64,000 nt of DNA from Halotia branconii CENA392 (GTDB lineage: Bacteria > Cyanobacteriota > Cyanobacteriia > Cyanobacteriales > Nostocaceae). Positions 46,930-55,676 of this stretch are shown here, piece after piece. The stretch spans positions 372,001 through 436,000 of the forward strand of contig NZ_CP124543.1 in NCBI RefSeq assembly GCF_029953635.1, written 5' to 3'. Made by a program: the position numbers and the translations under genes. Position 1 is the first letter of the stretch, and every line of letters starts with the position of its first letter. The notes under the pieces were generated by a model. That model was given only the letters and a program-made list of their open reading frames with translations, did no database searches and had not been told where the DNA came from.

Positions 46930-49900
46930 ATGAAATCCCAAGTAAACAGTAAGCCCAAAATTTTGGTTGTTGATGATGAACCAGACAACCTTGATTTGCT
47001 TTACCGCACCTTTTATCGCGACTATCAGGTGTTGAGGGCAACCTCTGGCCCCGCAGCACTGGATTTGTTGGCAAAAGAGGGAGAGGTTTCGGTGATCATC
47101 TCTGATCAACGAATGCCAATTATGAGCGGTACAGAATTTTTGAGCCTGACAGCTACTCAATATCCCGATATTATCCGAATTATTTTAACTGGCTACACTG
47201 ATGTCGAAGACTTAGTGGAAGCAATCAATGCTGGTAAGGTATTTAAATATGTAACTAAACCGTGGGAAGCAGAGGAGCTTAAAGGCGTTGTACGCCAAGC
47301 TTTAGATACCCACAATGTCCTTAAAGCCCGTACCCGCGAACTAACGCGTACACTACGCCAGGAATCACTGTTAAATACTGTTACAAATACAATTCGCAGT
47401 GCCTTGGACTATCGGCAAATTCTGCAAGCAATTGTCGATACAGTTGGTCACATGTTGGAGGTAGATGTTTGCCTTTTACGTCCCTTTCAAGATGAACAGT
47501 TGGTAGATGAAGGATTCATTTACCAAAGAGCTTACAAAGAGGTCGTAGAAGGAGATGAGGAAGATGGGGAAGCAACATCTCTTACATCTATTTTCCCTTC
47601 TTCTTCTTTACTAGCTCAAACAGTCTGGGAAACTCGCGAAGTTCAAATAATTCATGAGGTAGCAGGTGACGATCGCCTACTCGGTGAAACGCCTGAATTA
47701 CTACAAAGAGTAGCAGCTTTCACTACCGCTAACATCTGCTCTAGTTTAGTTGTACCTTTGATTTGTCAACAAGAATTGATGGCAGTACTGGCGTTGCACC
47801 AATGTTACCAGCCACGCATTTGGGGTAAGGAGGAAGTGCAATTAGTGCTGATGGTAGCTGATCAGGCTGCTTTAGCTTTGTCTCAAGCTTATGCATACGA
47901 GCAGGTACGCGCCCTTGCCAAGCGAGAGGGTCTAATTAATACAATTACTACTGCGATTCGCTCTAGTCTAGATCCTGAAGATATTTTTGCAGCTATTACT
48001 CACCAACTAGGACAAGCTTTACAGCTCGATGGCTGTGTATTGTCTTTGTGGACAGAAGAAGATGAGTTTGCCCATTGCGTGGGTTTATATGATAGTTCTC
48101 AATATTTTGAGAATACCCAACTCTCAGCCCAGGATAAAAATTTAACTAGCAATCATGATTTCGTAACTTTAGAATTACCTCACTCTCAAGCACCGATAAA
48201 AGAAAATTCCATTCTGCAAGAGATTTTGCGAACACATGAGCCAGTAATTATTACTGATATGAGCGATTATTCCTCAGCAATTAAGGGGTTTGATTTGCCT
48301 GGGAAAATGCCAGCGCGATCGCTGATGGTTGTCCCTTTATTGGCTGATGGCAAATGCATTGGTAGTATTACTCTGCGGGAAGGCAACAAAGCAAGACAAT
48401 GGCTAACATCTGATATTGAGTTGGCTAAAGCAGTAGCAGCTCAAGCTGCGATCGCTGTACAACAATCACGCCTGTATCAAAAAACTCGTGAGCAAGCCGA
48501 ACGTTTATTACAACTAGACAAACAAAAAACTGAATTTTTTCAAAATATTTCCCATGAGTTTCGTACTCCCATAACTCTAATTCAAGGGCCTTTAGAGTCC
48601 GCAGTAGGTTCTGGTGAAGGATTATCTTACGCCCAAAGTGCGATCGCTCTACGTAACTCCCGCCGTCTACTAAGACTGGTAAACCAACTACTAGATCTAC
48701 AACGTCTCGATGCTGGAAGGATGCAACCTAATTTTCGTCCTTGTGATTTAGTCGAATTTATCAGCCAAATTGTTGAGTCGTTTCGCCCCTACTGTGAAAA
48801 AAAGGAGTTACACCTCGTCACTGAGATGGACGAATGTCCTACTGTCTATTTGGATATGGAAAAGTTTGACAAAGTAGTTTATAACCTACTGTCAAATGCC
48901 ATGAAGTTTACTCCTGAAAGAGGCACAATCAGCATCAAACTTCAAGCCGCAGAAAATTATTGCATATTGCAAATAAAAGACACAGGAATTGGTATTGTTC
49001 AGGAACAGATTCCCCACTTATTTGAGCGTTTCCGCCAAGCTGAAGGTTCAGAAAATCGCTCTTATGAAGGCAGTGGTTTAGGTTTGGCTTTAGTCAAAGA
49101 ATTAGTAGAATTGCATGGCGGCAAAGTAACTGTAGAATCAGTTTACGGTGAAGGTACTACTTTTACTTTATGGCTGCTTACAGGAAATTCTCATTTACCT
49201 ACACAACAAGTTCTAGAAACTCCTGTTGAACTGAATACAAGTCGCGCTAGCGTGGAATTGGCTGATTTAGAACTAGTAGAGCTAACCATAGATGATATTG
49301 AAAATATTACTAAAAAAGACTTAATACCTAACTCTGACGCTCAACATTCCATTTTAGTTGTAGACGACAATCCAGATTTGCGAACTTATGTATCTGATAT
49401 CCTCCGCAGTAATGGCTATCAAGTCTGGACAGCTCGGAATGGTGATGAAGGGTTCAAAATAGCTCAGGAATTTTTACCCAGCTTAATTGTTACTGACTTG
49501 ATGATGCCTTTGGTAACAGGGCTAGAAATGATTCGGATGATACGTAATCAAGAAAAATTGCAAGGAATCCCAGTAATTTTACTGACAGCGAAAGTTGACG
49601 AAGAAACTCGCATCGAAAGTACAGAACATGGCGCAGATGCTTATTTAGCAAAACCATTTAACGATCGCGAACTTCTAGCAGAAGTTAGGAATCTGTTAGC
49701 TCTAAAAGCAAATGAACGACGAGTTTTGGAACTAAATACTTACCTGACAGAATCGGTACTCAAGCGCTTTTTGCCTTCTGCATTAGTGCAGAAAGCCGCA
49801 ACTGGAGATTTGACCTTAGATTTACGCCCAGAACCGCGTTTAATTACAGTTTTATTTAGCGATATCGTTGGTTTTACTCAGCTAGCAAACACACTTAGAT

Positions 49901-50424
49901 CTCGACGAGTAGCAGAATTGCTAAATGAATATTTAGAAGCAATGACCAAAGCTGTATTTGACAATGGTGGTACTGTAGATAAATTTATGGGAGATGCTAT
50001 TTTAGCTTTATATGGAGCGCCAGAAGAACTTACCCCCAATGAACAGGCACGTCGTGCTGTGAATACAGCAAGAGCAATGCAAGGTTCACTTGCTGTATTA
50101 AATCAACGTTGGCGCGACCAAGGTATATTTGACTCTGATGGACTCAGTGGCGTACAGTTCCGCTGTGGTATTCACCAAGGTACAGCAGTTGTAGGTATGT
50201 TCGGTAGCGCTGAACGTGCTGATTATACAGCCATTGGCCCTAGTGTAAATATTGCTGCCAGATTACAATCTGCCGCTATTCCCGGTACTATTCTGGTTTC
50301 TGCTGCTGTAGCAGATTATTTGCAAGACGAAGAAATTACCAAAGGCAGCCCATTAAAGCTTAAAGGAGTGGATGAAACAGTTCTCACCTTTGTTGTCACA
50401 CCAGAATTAATGGTTAATCGCTAA
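46930..50424 (+). CDS. cyaC: CyaC-type hybrid sensor kinase / adenylate cyclase
   Basis: 1164 residues. In order: receiver domain 1 ('ILVVDDEPDNLDLLYRTF', Asp in 'VIISDQRMP'), two GAF domains (about 150-310 and 335-510), HisKA with phospho-His in 'NISHEFRTPITLI', HATPase ('NLLSNAMKFTPERG', 'GSGLGLALVKELVELHGG'), receiver 2 ('ILVVDDNPDLRTYVSDIL', 'TDLMMP'), class III cyclase ('VLFSDIVGFTQLANTLRSRR', 'DKFMGDAILALYG'). Same architecture and length as CyaC of Anabaena and Spirulina, which makes cAMP under phosphorelay control. Both metal-binding Asp of the cyclase are present. Start ATG 46930. Confidence 0.93.
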   Translation: MKSQVNSKPKILVVDDEPDNLDLLYRTFYRDYQVLRATSGPAALDLLAKEGEVSVIISDQRMPIMSGTEFLSLTATQYPDIIRIILTGYTDVEDLVEAINAGKVFKYVTKPWEAEELKGVVRQALDTHNVLKARTRELTRTLRQESLLNTVTNTIRSALDYRQILQAIVDTVGHMLEVDVCLLRPFQDEQLVDEGFIYQRAYKEVVEGDEEDGEATSLTSIFPSSSLLAQTVWETREVQIIHEVAGDDRLLGETPELLQRVAAFTTANICSSLVVPLICQQELMAVLALHQCYQPRIWGKEEVQLVLMVADQAALALSQAYAYEQVRALAKREGLINTITTAIRSSLDPEDIFAAITHQLGQALQLDGCVLSLWTEEDEFAHCVGLYDSSQYFENTQLSAQDKNLTSNHDFVTLELPHSQAPIKENSILQEILRTHEPVIITDMSDYSSAIKGFDLPGKMPARSLMVVPLLADGKCIGSITLREGNKARQWLTSDIELAKAVAAQAAIAVQQSRLYQKTREQAERLLQLDKQKTEFFQNISHEFRTPITLIQGPLESAVGSGEGLSYAQSAIALRNSRRLLRLVNQLLDLQRLDAGRMQPNFRPCDLVEFISQIVESFRPYCEKKELHLVTEMDECPTVYLDMEKFDKVVYNLLSNAMKFTPERGTISIKLQAAENYCILQIKDTGIGIVQEQIPHLFERFRQAEGSENRSYEGSGLGLALVKELVELHGGKVTVESVYGEGTTFTLWLLTGNSHLPTQQVLETPVELNTSRASVELADLELVELTIDDIENITKKDLIPNSDAQHSILVVDDNPDLRTYVSDILRSNGYQVWTARNGDEGFKIAQEFLPSLIVTDLMMPLVTGLEMIRMIRNQEKLQGIPVILLTAKVDEETRIESTEHGADAYLAKPFNDRELLAEVRNLLALKANERRVLELNTYLTESVLKRFLPSALVQKAATGDLTLDLRPEPRLITVLFSDIVGFTQLANTLRSRRVAELLNEYLEAMTKAVFDNGGTVDKFMGDAILALYGAPEELTPNEQARRAVNTARAMQGSLAVLNQRWRDQGIFDSDGLSGVQFRCGIHQGTAVVGMFGSAERADYTAIGPSVNIAARLQSAAIPGTILVSAAVADYLQDEEITKGSPLKLKGVDETVLTFVVTPELMVNR

Positions 50425-50490
50425 AATTTAAACTAGATCTTTAATCATTAGCAGCTATAGCACCGAATCATTTCTGGTTTGAAATTTAAT

Positions 50491-52002
50491 ATGACGACAT
50501 CGGTTGCAGACAAAACACCCATTTCAGACAAAACCTGGAGGCGACATACTGACCCACCAAGTTTGTGGATTGTTGTAGCCATAAGTTCAGTTTCCTTGCA
50601 TTTGCTGGCTTTCTGGTTTATACGCTCATCTAATATTTTTAGACCGTGGTTTCCACAGCAAAGCCAAGCTGTGGTTCCTATTGAATTTGTAGAAATTTCT
50701 TCTCAAGCTAAACCAAAATTAACGGTTAAAAAAGTTACACCTAAACCATCAAAAGCTTCCCAACAGTCTGTACCATCACGTTTACCAAAAACAACGCAAA
50801 CCACGCCTAAAAATCAGACTTCTGATGTTGTAAGTTCTGAGGATACAACACTCAACAGTAGCAAAACTGAAGTTTCTCAACCACCAAGAGGCAAGGGAGC
50901 AGGGGGCAGGGAGCAGGGGGCAGAGGACAGGAGTAGCAAAACTGAAGTTTCTCAAGCTAATACTCCATTATTTCCTCAAAAAATAGTTTCTACGCCAACA
51001 CCCACACCAACATCAACAATTCCAGTCGGCGATCTTCCTTGGAACCGCCGTCAGGAAATCAAACTGGGAAGAGGAAAGCCACTACCAACAGGTGTTTTAT
51101 CAGTACCATCAGAACAAACAAGAAGACCTGAAACTGAGCAAGAACAGATTCCTGGCATTCCCGGCGAGGAAACTACATCTACACTCACTGGAGAAAGTTC
51201 TCGGATTCCAGGAGAGGAAACTACATCTACACTCACTGGAGAAAGTTCTCGGATTCCAGGAGAGGAAACTACATCTACACTCACTGGAGAAAATTCTCGG
51301 ATTCCAGGAGAGGAAACTACACCTACACCCACTGGAGAAAATTCTCGGATTCCAGGAGAGGAAACTACACCTACACCCACTGGAGAAAATTCTCGGATTC
51401 CAGGAGAGGAAACTACACCTACACCCACTGGAGAAAGTTCTCGGATTCCAGGAAAGGAGACTACATCTACACCCACTGGAGAAAGTTCTCGCGTTCCAGG
51501 AGAGGAAACTGCATCTACACCCACTGGAGAAAGTTCTCGGATTCCAGGAAAAGAGACTACATCTACACCTACTGGGGAAAGTTCTCGCGTTCCAAGACAA
51601 GGAGGATCAATAGCGATCGTAACTCCTTTATCTAAAAACGAAGTACTTCAACTAATACAAGAAGGCAGATTGAGACACAATGATTTACCTGATGTTTTAG
51701 CTAAATATCAAGGAAACAATAGAAAAACATTAGATTCTAGTTTTCTTCCTGGGGATTCTGAAATTCAGCCTGCACAGTTATTAACTAGCTTAGTAATTGA
51801 TGAAAATGGCAAGTTTCAACAGGTTGAAATCCTAGAGATAGAGCCAACAAAACCACAAAGTGAGAAAATTTTATATGAGAAAGTTATCAATGAGCTGTTC
51901 AGTAATGAAAACTTCATGCCAGCCCATAATCAAGATGGCACAAAACCACCAACGAGCAATATTTTTATAAAAGTCACTATTAAGCCTGTTAACTCTAACT
52001 AG
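50491..52002 (+). CDS. TonB-like envelope protein with 16-residue tandem repeats
   Basis: 503 residues from ATG 50491. One membrane segment 'LWIVVAISSVSLHLLAFWFI' (about 25-44) precedes a Pro/Lys/Thr-rich spacer, nine tandem copies of IPGEETTSTPTGESSR (51157-51588), and a C-terminal TonB-like domain ('LLTSLVIDENGKFQQVEILE') with about 90 residues. TonB carries proton-motive energy from the inner membrane to outer-membrane transporters; no ExbBD or receptor gene is near. A 51-base low-complexity insert sits in the spacer between 24-base duplications. It follows cyaC by 66 bases. Confidence 0.78.
   Translation: MTTSVADKTPISDKTWRRHTDPPSLWIVVAISSVSLHLLAFWFIRSSNIFRPWFPQQSQAVVPIEFVEISSQAKPKLTVKKVTPKPSKASQQSVPSRLPKTTQTTPKNQTSDVVSSEDTTLNSSKTEVSQPPRGKGAGGREQGAEDRSSKTEVSQANTPLFPQKIVSTPTPTPTSTIPVGDLPWNRRQEIKLGRGKPLPTGVLSVPSEQTRRPETEQEQIPGIPGEETTSTLTGESSRIPGEETTSTLTGESSRIPGEETTSTLTGENSRIPGEETTPTPTGENSRIPGEETTPTPTGENSRIPGEETTPTPTGESSRIPGKETTSTPTGESSRVPGEETASTPTGESSRIPGKETTSTPTGESSRVPRQGGSIAIVTPLSKNEVLQLIQEGRLRHNDLPDVLAKYQGNNRKTLDSSFLPGDSEIQPAQLLTSLVIDENGKFQQVEILEIEPTKPQSEKILYEKVINELFSNENFMPAHNQDGTKPPTSNIFIKVTIKPVNSN
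50857..50955. repeat. 24-bp direct duplication flanking a 51-bp intergenic-type insert inside the TonB-like gene
   Basis: Identical 24-base blocks at 50857-50880 and 50932-50955 (beginning AGTAGCAAAACTGAAG) enclose 51 bases rich in GGGAGCAGGGGGCAGGG. The period is 75, so the frame is kept (25 codons). Confidence 0.9.
51157..51588 (+). repeat. 48-bp tandem repeat, nine copies, coding
   Basis: Exact period 48 (16 codons), from ATTCCCGGCGAGG to 51588. Variation between copies is at the second/third codon of TSTL/TPTP/TSTP and N/S before SR, suggesting expansion by slippage or recombination in blocks. Confidence 0.95.
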
Positions 52003-52045
52003 GTGCTTGAATTTTCGCAAAAGCTATGTTATACTTACAGGGTTT

Positions 52046-52116
52046 GCGGGCGTAGTTTAGTGGTAAAACTATAGCCTTCCAAGCTATTAATGCGGGTTCG
52101 ATTCCCGCCGCCCGCT
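52046..52116 (+). tRNA. tRNA-Gly (anticodon UCC)
   Basis: 71 nt without CCA. Acceptor GCGGGCG pairs with CGCCCGC, discriminator U. D-arm with GTTTAGTGGTAAAAC, anticodon stem ATAGC/GCTAT around loop CTTCCAA (anticodon TCC), T-arm GCGGG TTCGATT CCCGC. All stems pair perfectly. Confidence 0.97.
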
Positions 52117-52121
52117 TAGGT

Positions 52122-52166
52122 AAAAGCCCTTGTAAGCTAAACATTGCGAGGGCTTTTTTGTTTTTT
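52122..52166 (+). terminator. Rho-independent terminator after tRNA-Gly
   Basis: AAAAGCCCTTG pairs with CGAGGGCTTTT (one G-U), followed by TTGTTTTTT. It starts 6 bases after the tRNA. Confidence 0.85.
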
Positions 52167-52743
52167 ACAATAATCTTTTTGCAGTATATTTGTTCTATTG
52201 TCACTCTATTCTAGTTTTTTATGAATGAGCGATCGCTTGGGTAATGTCAAAATTTATCACTTGAAATGTATAGTAACGTTTGACGTGACGCGATCGCCTC
52301 TACGAGGTTATACCGTTTCAATTTAAAGTTGATACATTTGGGGAAGCAGGGGAAACAGCACTTCGGCTTACCTCGACTTCGCTCGGCACAAGTCGCTCAG
52401 TGACCGGAGGCAGGGGGAGTAAGAAAAGTAATTTGTATCAATAATTTCGTGAAATGGTATTACGGGACGCTGCGCGAACAAAGACGCTTTGCGATCGCAC
52501 CATTAGTAAAACTCAAGCAGAAGCCTTGGCGGGCTATTTTAATGTAGATATCAGTTTATCAAAAACTGAAGGTTCAAAACCGGACTTCGTCCCGCTGCGC
52601 TCTAAGCGAAGCTATGCCGTAGGCTTTACGCCCGCCAGTGGCGCGAAACATTCCTTGTATCTGGAGGGAGGTAAAAACCCCACCGCGTGAAGTGGGTGGC
52701 TTGATTTAATACTTGCGACTTGCGACTTGATTTATTTACCTAG
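52167..52743. other. Gene-free region of stacked repeats
   Basis: Contains a MITE-like element (52310-52460), then GC-rich palindromic repeats (CGGACTTCGTCCCGCTGCGC, GGCTTTACGCCCGCCAGTGGC region) and CCCCACCGCGTGAAGTGGG, a hairpin resembling ends of IS200/IS605-type elements. A short stretch reading 'AEALAGYFNVDISL' may be a fragment of an Xre/HigA-type antitoxin. Confidence 0.5.
52310..52460. mobile_element. MITE-like element, ATACC...TTGATACA ends
   Basis: Left end ATACCGTTTCA ... TTGATACA, complement of right end ATACCATTTCACGAAATTATTGATACA-type (matching at both blocks). 151 bp with GAAGCAGGGG low-complexity and TCGACTTCGCTCGGC inside. Confidence 0.6.
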
Positions 52744-53151
52744 CTAGTATATTAAGATAATTTGAATAGCTGTAACTCGATGCATTGGTTTGGTTGACTT
52801 TTCAGTAGTAATCAATTCATCAGCCTTGAGCGAGAGGGCAGCGGCAACATGAAGTGCATCTATCGCAGCTAAACCGTGGATACAGGCAAGTTGATAAGCA
52901 TCTTGTGTAATTTGCTCCGAGTCTGTTGCCCAATAGCTAATAGCGCTAAAGAAAGTTTCGTAAAACTCTGTTTCATCTTTCTGTTGGTTATAAATTGCTT
53001 TGGGCAGTACTTCTAACTTGACAAATTGGCTCGACACAAATTCCCGATTTACGTCATTGAGAATGCTATTTGCTCGAATGCTGGTTGAGTGAATACCCCT
53101 AAAAGCAGTGATGAGAACCCCAGAGTCGATGTAAGTCTTATTACGATTCAC
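52744..53151 (-). CDS. PIN-domain toxin (intact)
   Basis: About 135 residues from GTG 53151, which overlaps the antitoxin gene by 11 bases; an ATG at 53187 would add 12 residues but overlap more. PIN residues: Asp in 'TYIDSGVLITAF', Glu in 'FVKLEVLP', Asp in 'AAIDALHVAAAL' and 'ELITTEKSTKPM'. VapC-like ribonuclease fold. This is the only one of five PIN genes here with an uninterrupted frame. Confidence 0.8.
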   Translation of the reverse strand: MNRNKTYIDSGVLITAFRGIHSTSIRANSILNDVNREFVSSQFVKLEVLPKAIYNQQKDETEFYETFFSAISYWATDSEQITQDAYQLACIHGLAAIDALHVAAALSLKADELITTEKSTKPMHRVTAIQIILIY

Positions 53152-53401
53152 GGTATCCGCCCCGACGTTCAGCAAGCTCTTGTTCAATTTCTGCTTCGTT
53201 AAGTAATTGTATTCCAGAGGCGATCGCTCGAGTACGAATTTCCCACAGCTTCTTAGCTAAAGGCGTTTGGGGAATATATTCTGTATTAACTGCTGTTGCG
53301 TCTGATTCAAATTTCAACGCTTCCACAAACTCCAAAACTTTTTGTTGCTTTTCAGGTGTGAGTTCTCGCCAGCCTTCAAGCAACTGTTCTTCTTTACCCA
53401 T
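53141..53401 (-). CDS. DUF2281-like antitoxin
   Basis: 86 residues. 'LLEGWRELTPEKQQKVLEFV' is the DUF2281 pattern of small cyanobacterial antitoxins; the C-terminal part 'LLNEAEIEQELAERRGGYRE' probably wraps the PIN toxin. Start ATG 53401. Confidence 0.75.
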   Translation of the reverse strand: MGKEEQLLEGWRELTPEKQQKVLEFVEALKFESDATAVNTEYIPQTPLAKKLWEIRTRAIASGIQLLNEAEIEQELAERRGGYRES

Positions 53402-53659
53402 AATCTACCTCGTCATAGAGTGATAGTTCTATTTTTGCTCATTTTTTGGGGTGATACTTTTACGCTGAGGTGATTGGTTCATCAGAAATTGCCTTGCAAA
53501 TTGTTAATGGCGATTCTCCTTCCCTTCTTTACGAGAGGCTACGCCAACACGATCGCACCATTTATGGGTGGAGAATACTTAGAAAGTTGCGATCGCTTAG
53601 TGTTGAAATAAAAGCTTAGGTTAAAATCCCAAATAGATGCAATTAAACAACCCTGAAAT

Positions 53660-53914
53660 ATGGCTCAAATCCTCATTAAGAATTTAGATCCCTTAATTCT
53701 AGAAAAGTTAGAAACTCTCGCTAAACAACACGGAAGATCTTTGCAAGACGAATTAAAACACATCCTGCAACAAGCTAGCGAAGTAGGGATACATTACCAC
53801 ACTGGCAGCGATATGGAAAAAGCTAGAGAAGCAGTAGCACGCGTTCAGATAAGATATGCAGGCAAAACTCTCAGTGACAGTACCGAACTCATCCACGAGG
53901 ATAGAGAACGGTGA
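53660..53914 (+). CDS. FitA/VapB-like antitoxin, copy 1
   Basis: 84 residues: 'MAQILIKNLDPLILEKLETL' then 'HGRSLQDELKHIL' is the FitA-type ribbon-helix-helix domain; the tail 'GKTLSDSTELIHEDRER' binds toxin. It overlaps the next gene by 4 bases. About 85 percent of residues match the copy at 58911. Confidence 0.85.
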   Translation: MAQILIKNLDPLILEKLETLAKQHGRSLQDELKHILQQASEVGIHYHTGSDMEKAREAVARVQIRYAGKTLSDSTELIHEDRER

Positions 53915-54138
53915 GCCGATATATTTTAGATGCGAGTATTGCCATAAAATGGTTTGTGCCTGAAGTTCACTCTGATGCAGCTAGGCGTTTACTAGCAAGT
54001 AACCATACTTTTTTTGTGCCAGACTTTTTCTTTGCAGAAATAGCAAATGTCTTGTGGAAACGAGTACGTCGCGGCGAAGATAAGGCAGATAATGCAAAGC
54101 AAACTTTGGCAGATAGACACGCAGCTACTTGTCCTTAG
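53911..54138 (+). pseudogene. VapC-like toxin lacking its 3' half
   Basis: GTG start. The first 68 residues ('SRYILDASIAIKWFVPEVHS' onward to 'NAKQTLAD') are nearly the same as the copy at 59162, then the sequence diverges abruptly to 'RHAATCP' and a stop. The part with the second pair of catalytic Asp is absent from the following DNA, so a deletion or rearrangement removed it. Confidence 0.8.
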
Positions 54139-54231
54139 ACATTGTTTTTCCACAGAATGTAACTAATACAAAATTCTTTATTAATTAGCCTTTAAAACTT
54201 CATAAAGATGTGTATGTCTATTAAAAACCCA

Positions 54232-55602
54232 CTAGCGTAATAGCCATTCTAAACCTAACCCTACACCAGAAGTGACAGCCAAAATCAGACAAGCATCAAA
54301 CTTGCTAAAAGATTTTAGTAATTTATCTCCAGCTACAGCCACAACCCAAGCCACAATCCAAGCCGCAGACCATTCCCAAGCTATCAACCCAGCCCAATCC
54401 ATAAACCTAGCCCAATCCACAGCCTTAGCCAAAGCCACAGCCCCAACAAAAGACACAAAGTAAGCCACAGTCCAAGCCCAAACCCCAGCCAAAGCTAGAA
54501 ACAAAGCCCATGCGCTAGTCATAGCCATAAACCCAGCCCAAGTCAAAGCCACAGCCACAACCAAAGCCCAAACTATGTACGGAGCGTTAGACTCACTTAA
54601 CAAGCAGGCTATCAATAGGTAGCTTAATAATACACCAATTAACCAGCCCCAGGGAATAATTCTAGGTAATTTAGTAGCTGGTTCACCTAGAATTACCTCT
54701 GAGTTTGGCTTGGCTTTGGAAAGAACAACTTCTTTTCTATGAACTGACTCAACAGGTGGTGGAGGTGTTGTTTTTGGTGCTTCTAACATTGCCAACCATG
54801 CCTGCATTGACTGAGGGCGGTCTTTTGCCTCCAGCGCCATACCCTTAAGAATTGCTTGATTTAATTCATCGCTAATGATCGGATTAATATGTTTAGGTGA
54901 TTTCAAGAAATCATTATTGAGCTTGCGAGCCAGCGAAGTTGTAGGGCGTTGACCTGTTACTGCATAATAGAGTGTAGCAGCCACACAGTAAACATCAACC
55001 GTTGGTTTCCGACTTCCCCGACTTTCCCTAACCATCTGTTCATAAGGCGCAAACCATTCATTACCTGCAATTCCCTTTGAACTCAAAGTTTGAGGCAACA
55101 GTTCTTTAGCGATTCCAAAGTCAATTAAAACCGCTTTGCCATTTCTCCGCAACATAATGTTTCCAGGGTGGGCATCTCGGTGTACTAACCCTGCTTGATG
55201 CACTACACTTAAAGCTTCTCCAATCTGGCAAATGCAAGGTAAAATCTCCGCTTCTGGTAAAGCCCCCCTACGCCTCACCGCTTCAAATAAATTTTCTCCC
55301 TCAACAAAGTCCATTACCAAGCAGTAGGTAGCACTTTCTTTAAATAGGTCAATTACTCCAACAATGTGAGGATGAGGGTCTTGAGATAATCGTGCTAATA
55401 TTCGCCCTTCTTCAATAAATCTCTCTATGTACTTGTCATACTCTGGATCATGGCTGAGATATTCATTAGGTGTTTTAACTACAACTGGGCGATTTAGCTC
55501 AACATGCAATGCCTTATAAGTAATGCCAAATCCCCCTTGTCCCAGGACTGTATCAATTACATATTTGCCACTTTGCAATTGTTGTCTTGCTATCCAGGGC
55601 AT
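54232..55602 (-). CDS. Membrane-bound Ser/Thr protein kinase
   Basis: 456 residues. Kinase domain (about 10-270): Gly loop 'GQGGFGITYKA', ATP Lys in 'PVVVKTPN', catalytic 'HRDAHPGNIML', 'LIDFGIAKE', and 'APYEQM'. A Pro linker ('TTPPPPVESVH') precedes a C-terminal block of several membrane segments extremely rich in Ala and Trp (about 320-440, e.g. 'AGVWAWTVAYFVSFVGAVAL'). HRDxHPxN replaces HRDLKPxN, common in cyanobacterial kinases. Catalytic residues complete. Substrate unknown. Confidence 0.9.
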   Translation of the reverse strand: MPWIARQQLQSGKYVIDTVLGQGGFGITYKALHVELNRPVVVKTPNEYLSHDPEYDKYIERFIEEGRILARLSQDPHPHIVGVIDLFKESATYCLVMDFVEGENLFEAVRRRGALPEAEILPCICQIGEALSVVHQAGLVHRDAHPGNIMLRRNGKAVLIDFGIAKELLPQTLSSKGIAGNEWFAPYEQMVRESRGSRKPTVDVYCVAATLYYAVTGQRPTTSLARKLNNDFLKSPKHINPIISDELNQAILKGMALEAKDRPQSMQAWLAMLEAPKTTPPPPVESVHRKEVVLSKAKPNSEVILGEPATKLPRIIPWGWLIGVLLSYLLIACLLSESNAPYIVWALVVAVALTWAGFMAMTSAWALFLALAGVWAWTVAYFVSFVGAVALAKAVDWARFMDWAGLIAWEWSAAWIVAWVVAVAGDKLLKSFSKFDACLILAVTSGVGLGLEWLLR

Positions 55603-55676
55603 GAATACCTCTAAATCAAAGAAAAGACTTAAAAAATTACTTTAATGCCAGCATCCTAATGAAAGTTTAGCTAATT

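Noticed and set aside
51051..51613. Open frames on both strands over the 48-bp repeats
   Set aside because: A 48-bp period keeps all frames open; the TonB-like frame is supported by membrane and C-terminal domains.
52046..52116. tRNA-Gly as an island integration site
   Set aside because: No duplicated tRNA 3' end and no integrase were found nearby.
52454..52690. 78-residue ORF after tRNA-Gly
   Set aside because: Mostly palindromic repeat DNA; only a short antitoxin-like fragment can be read.
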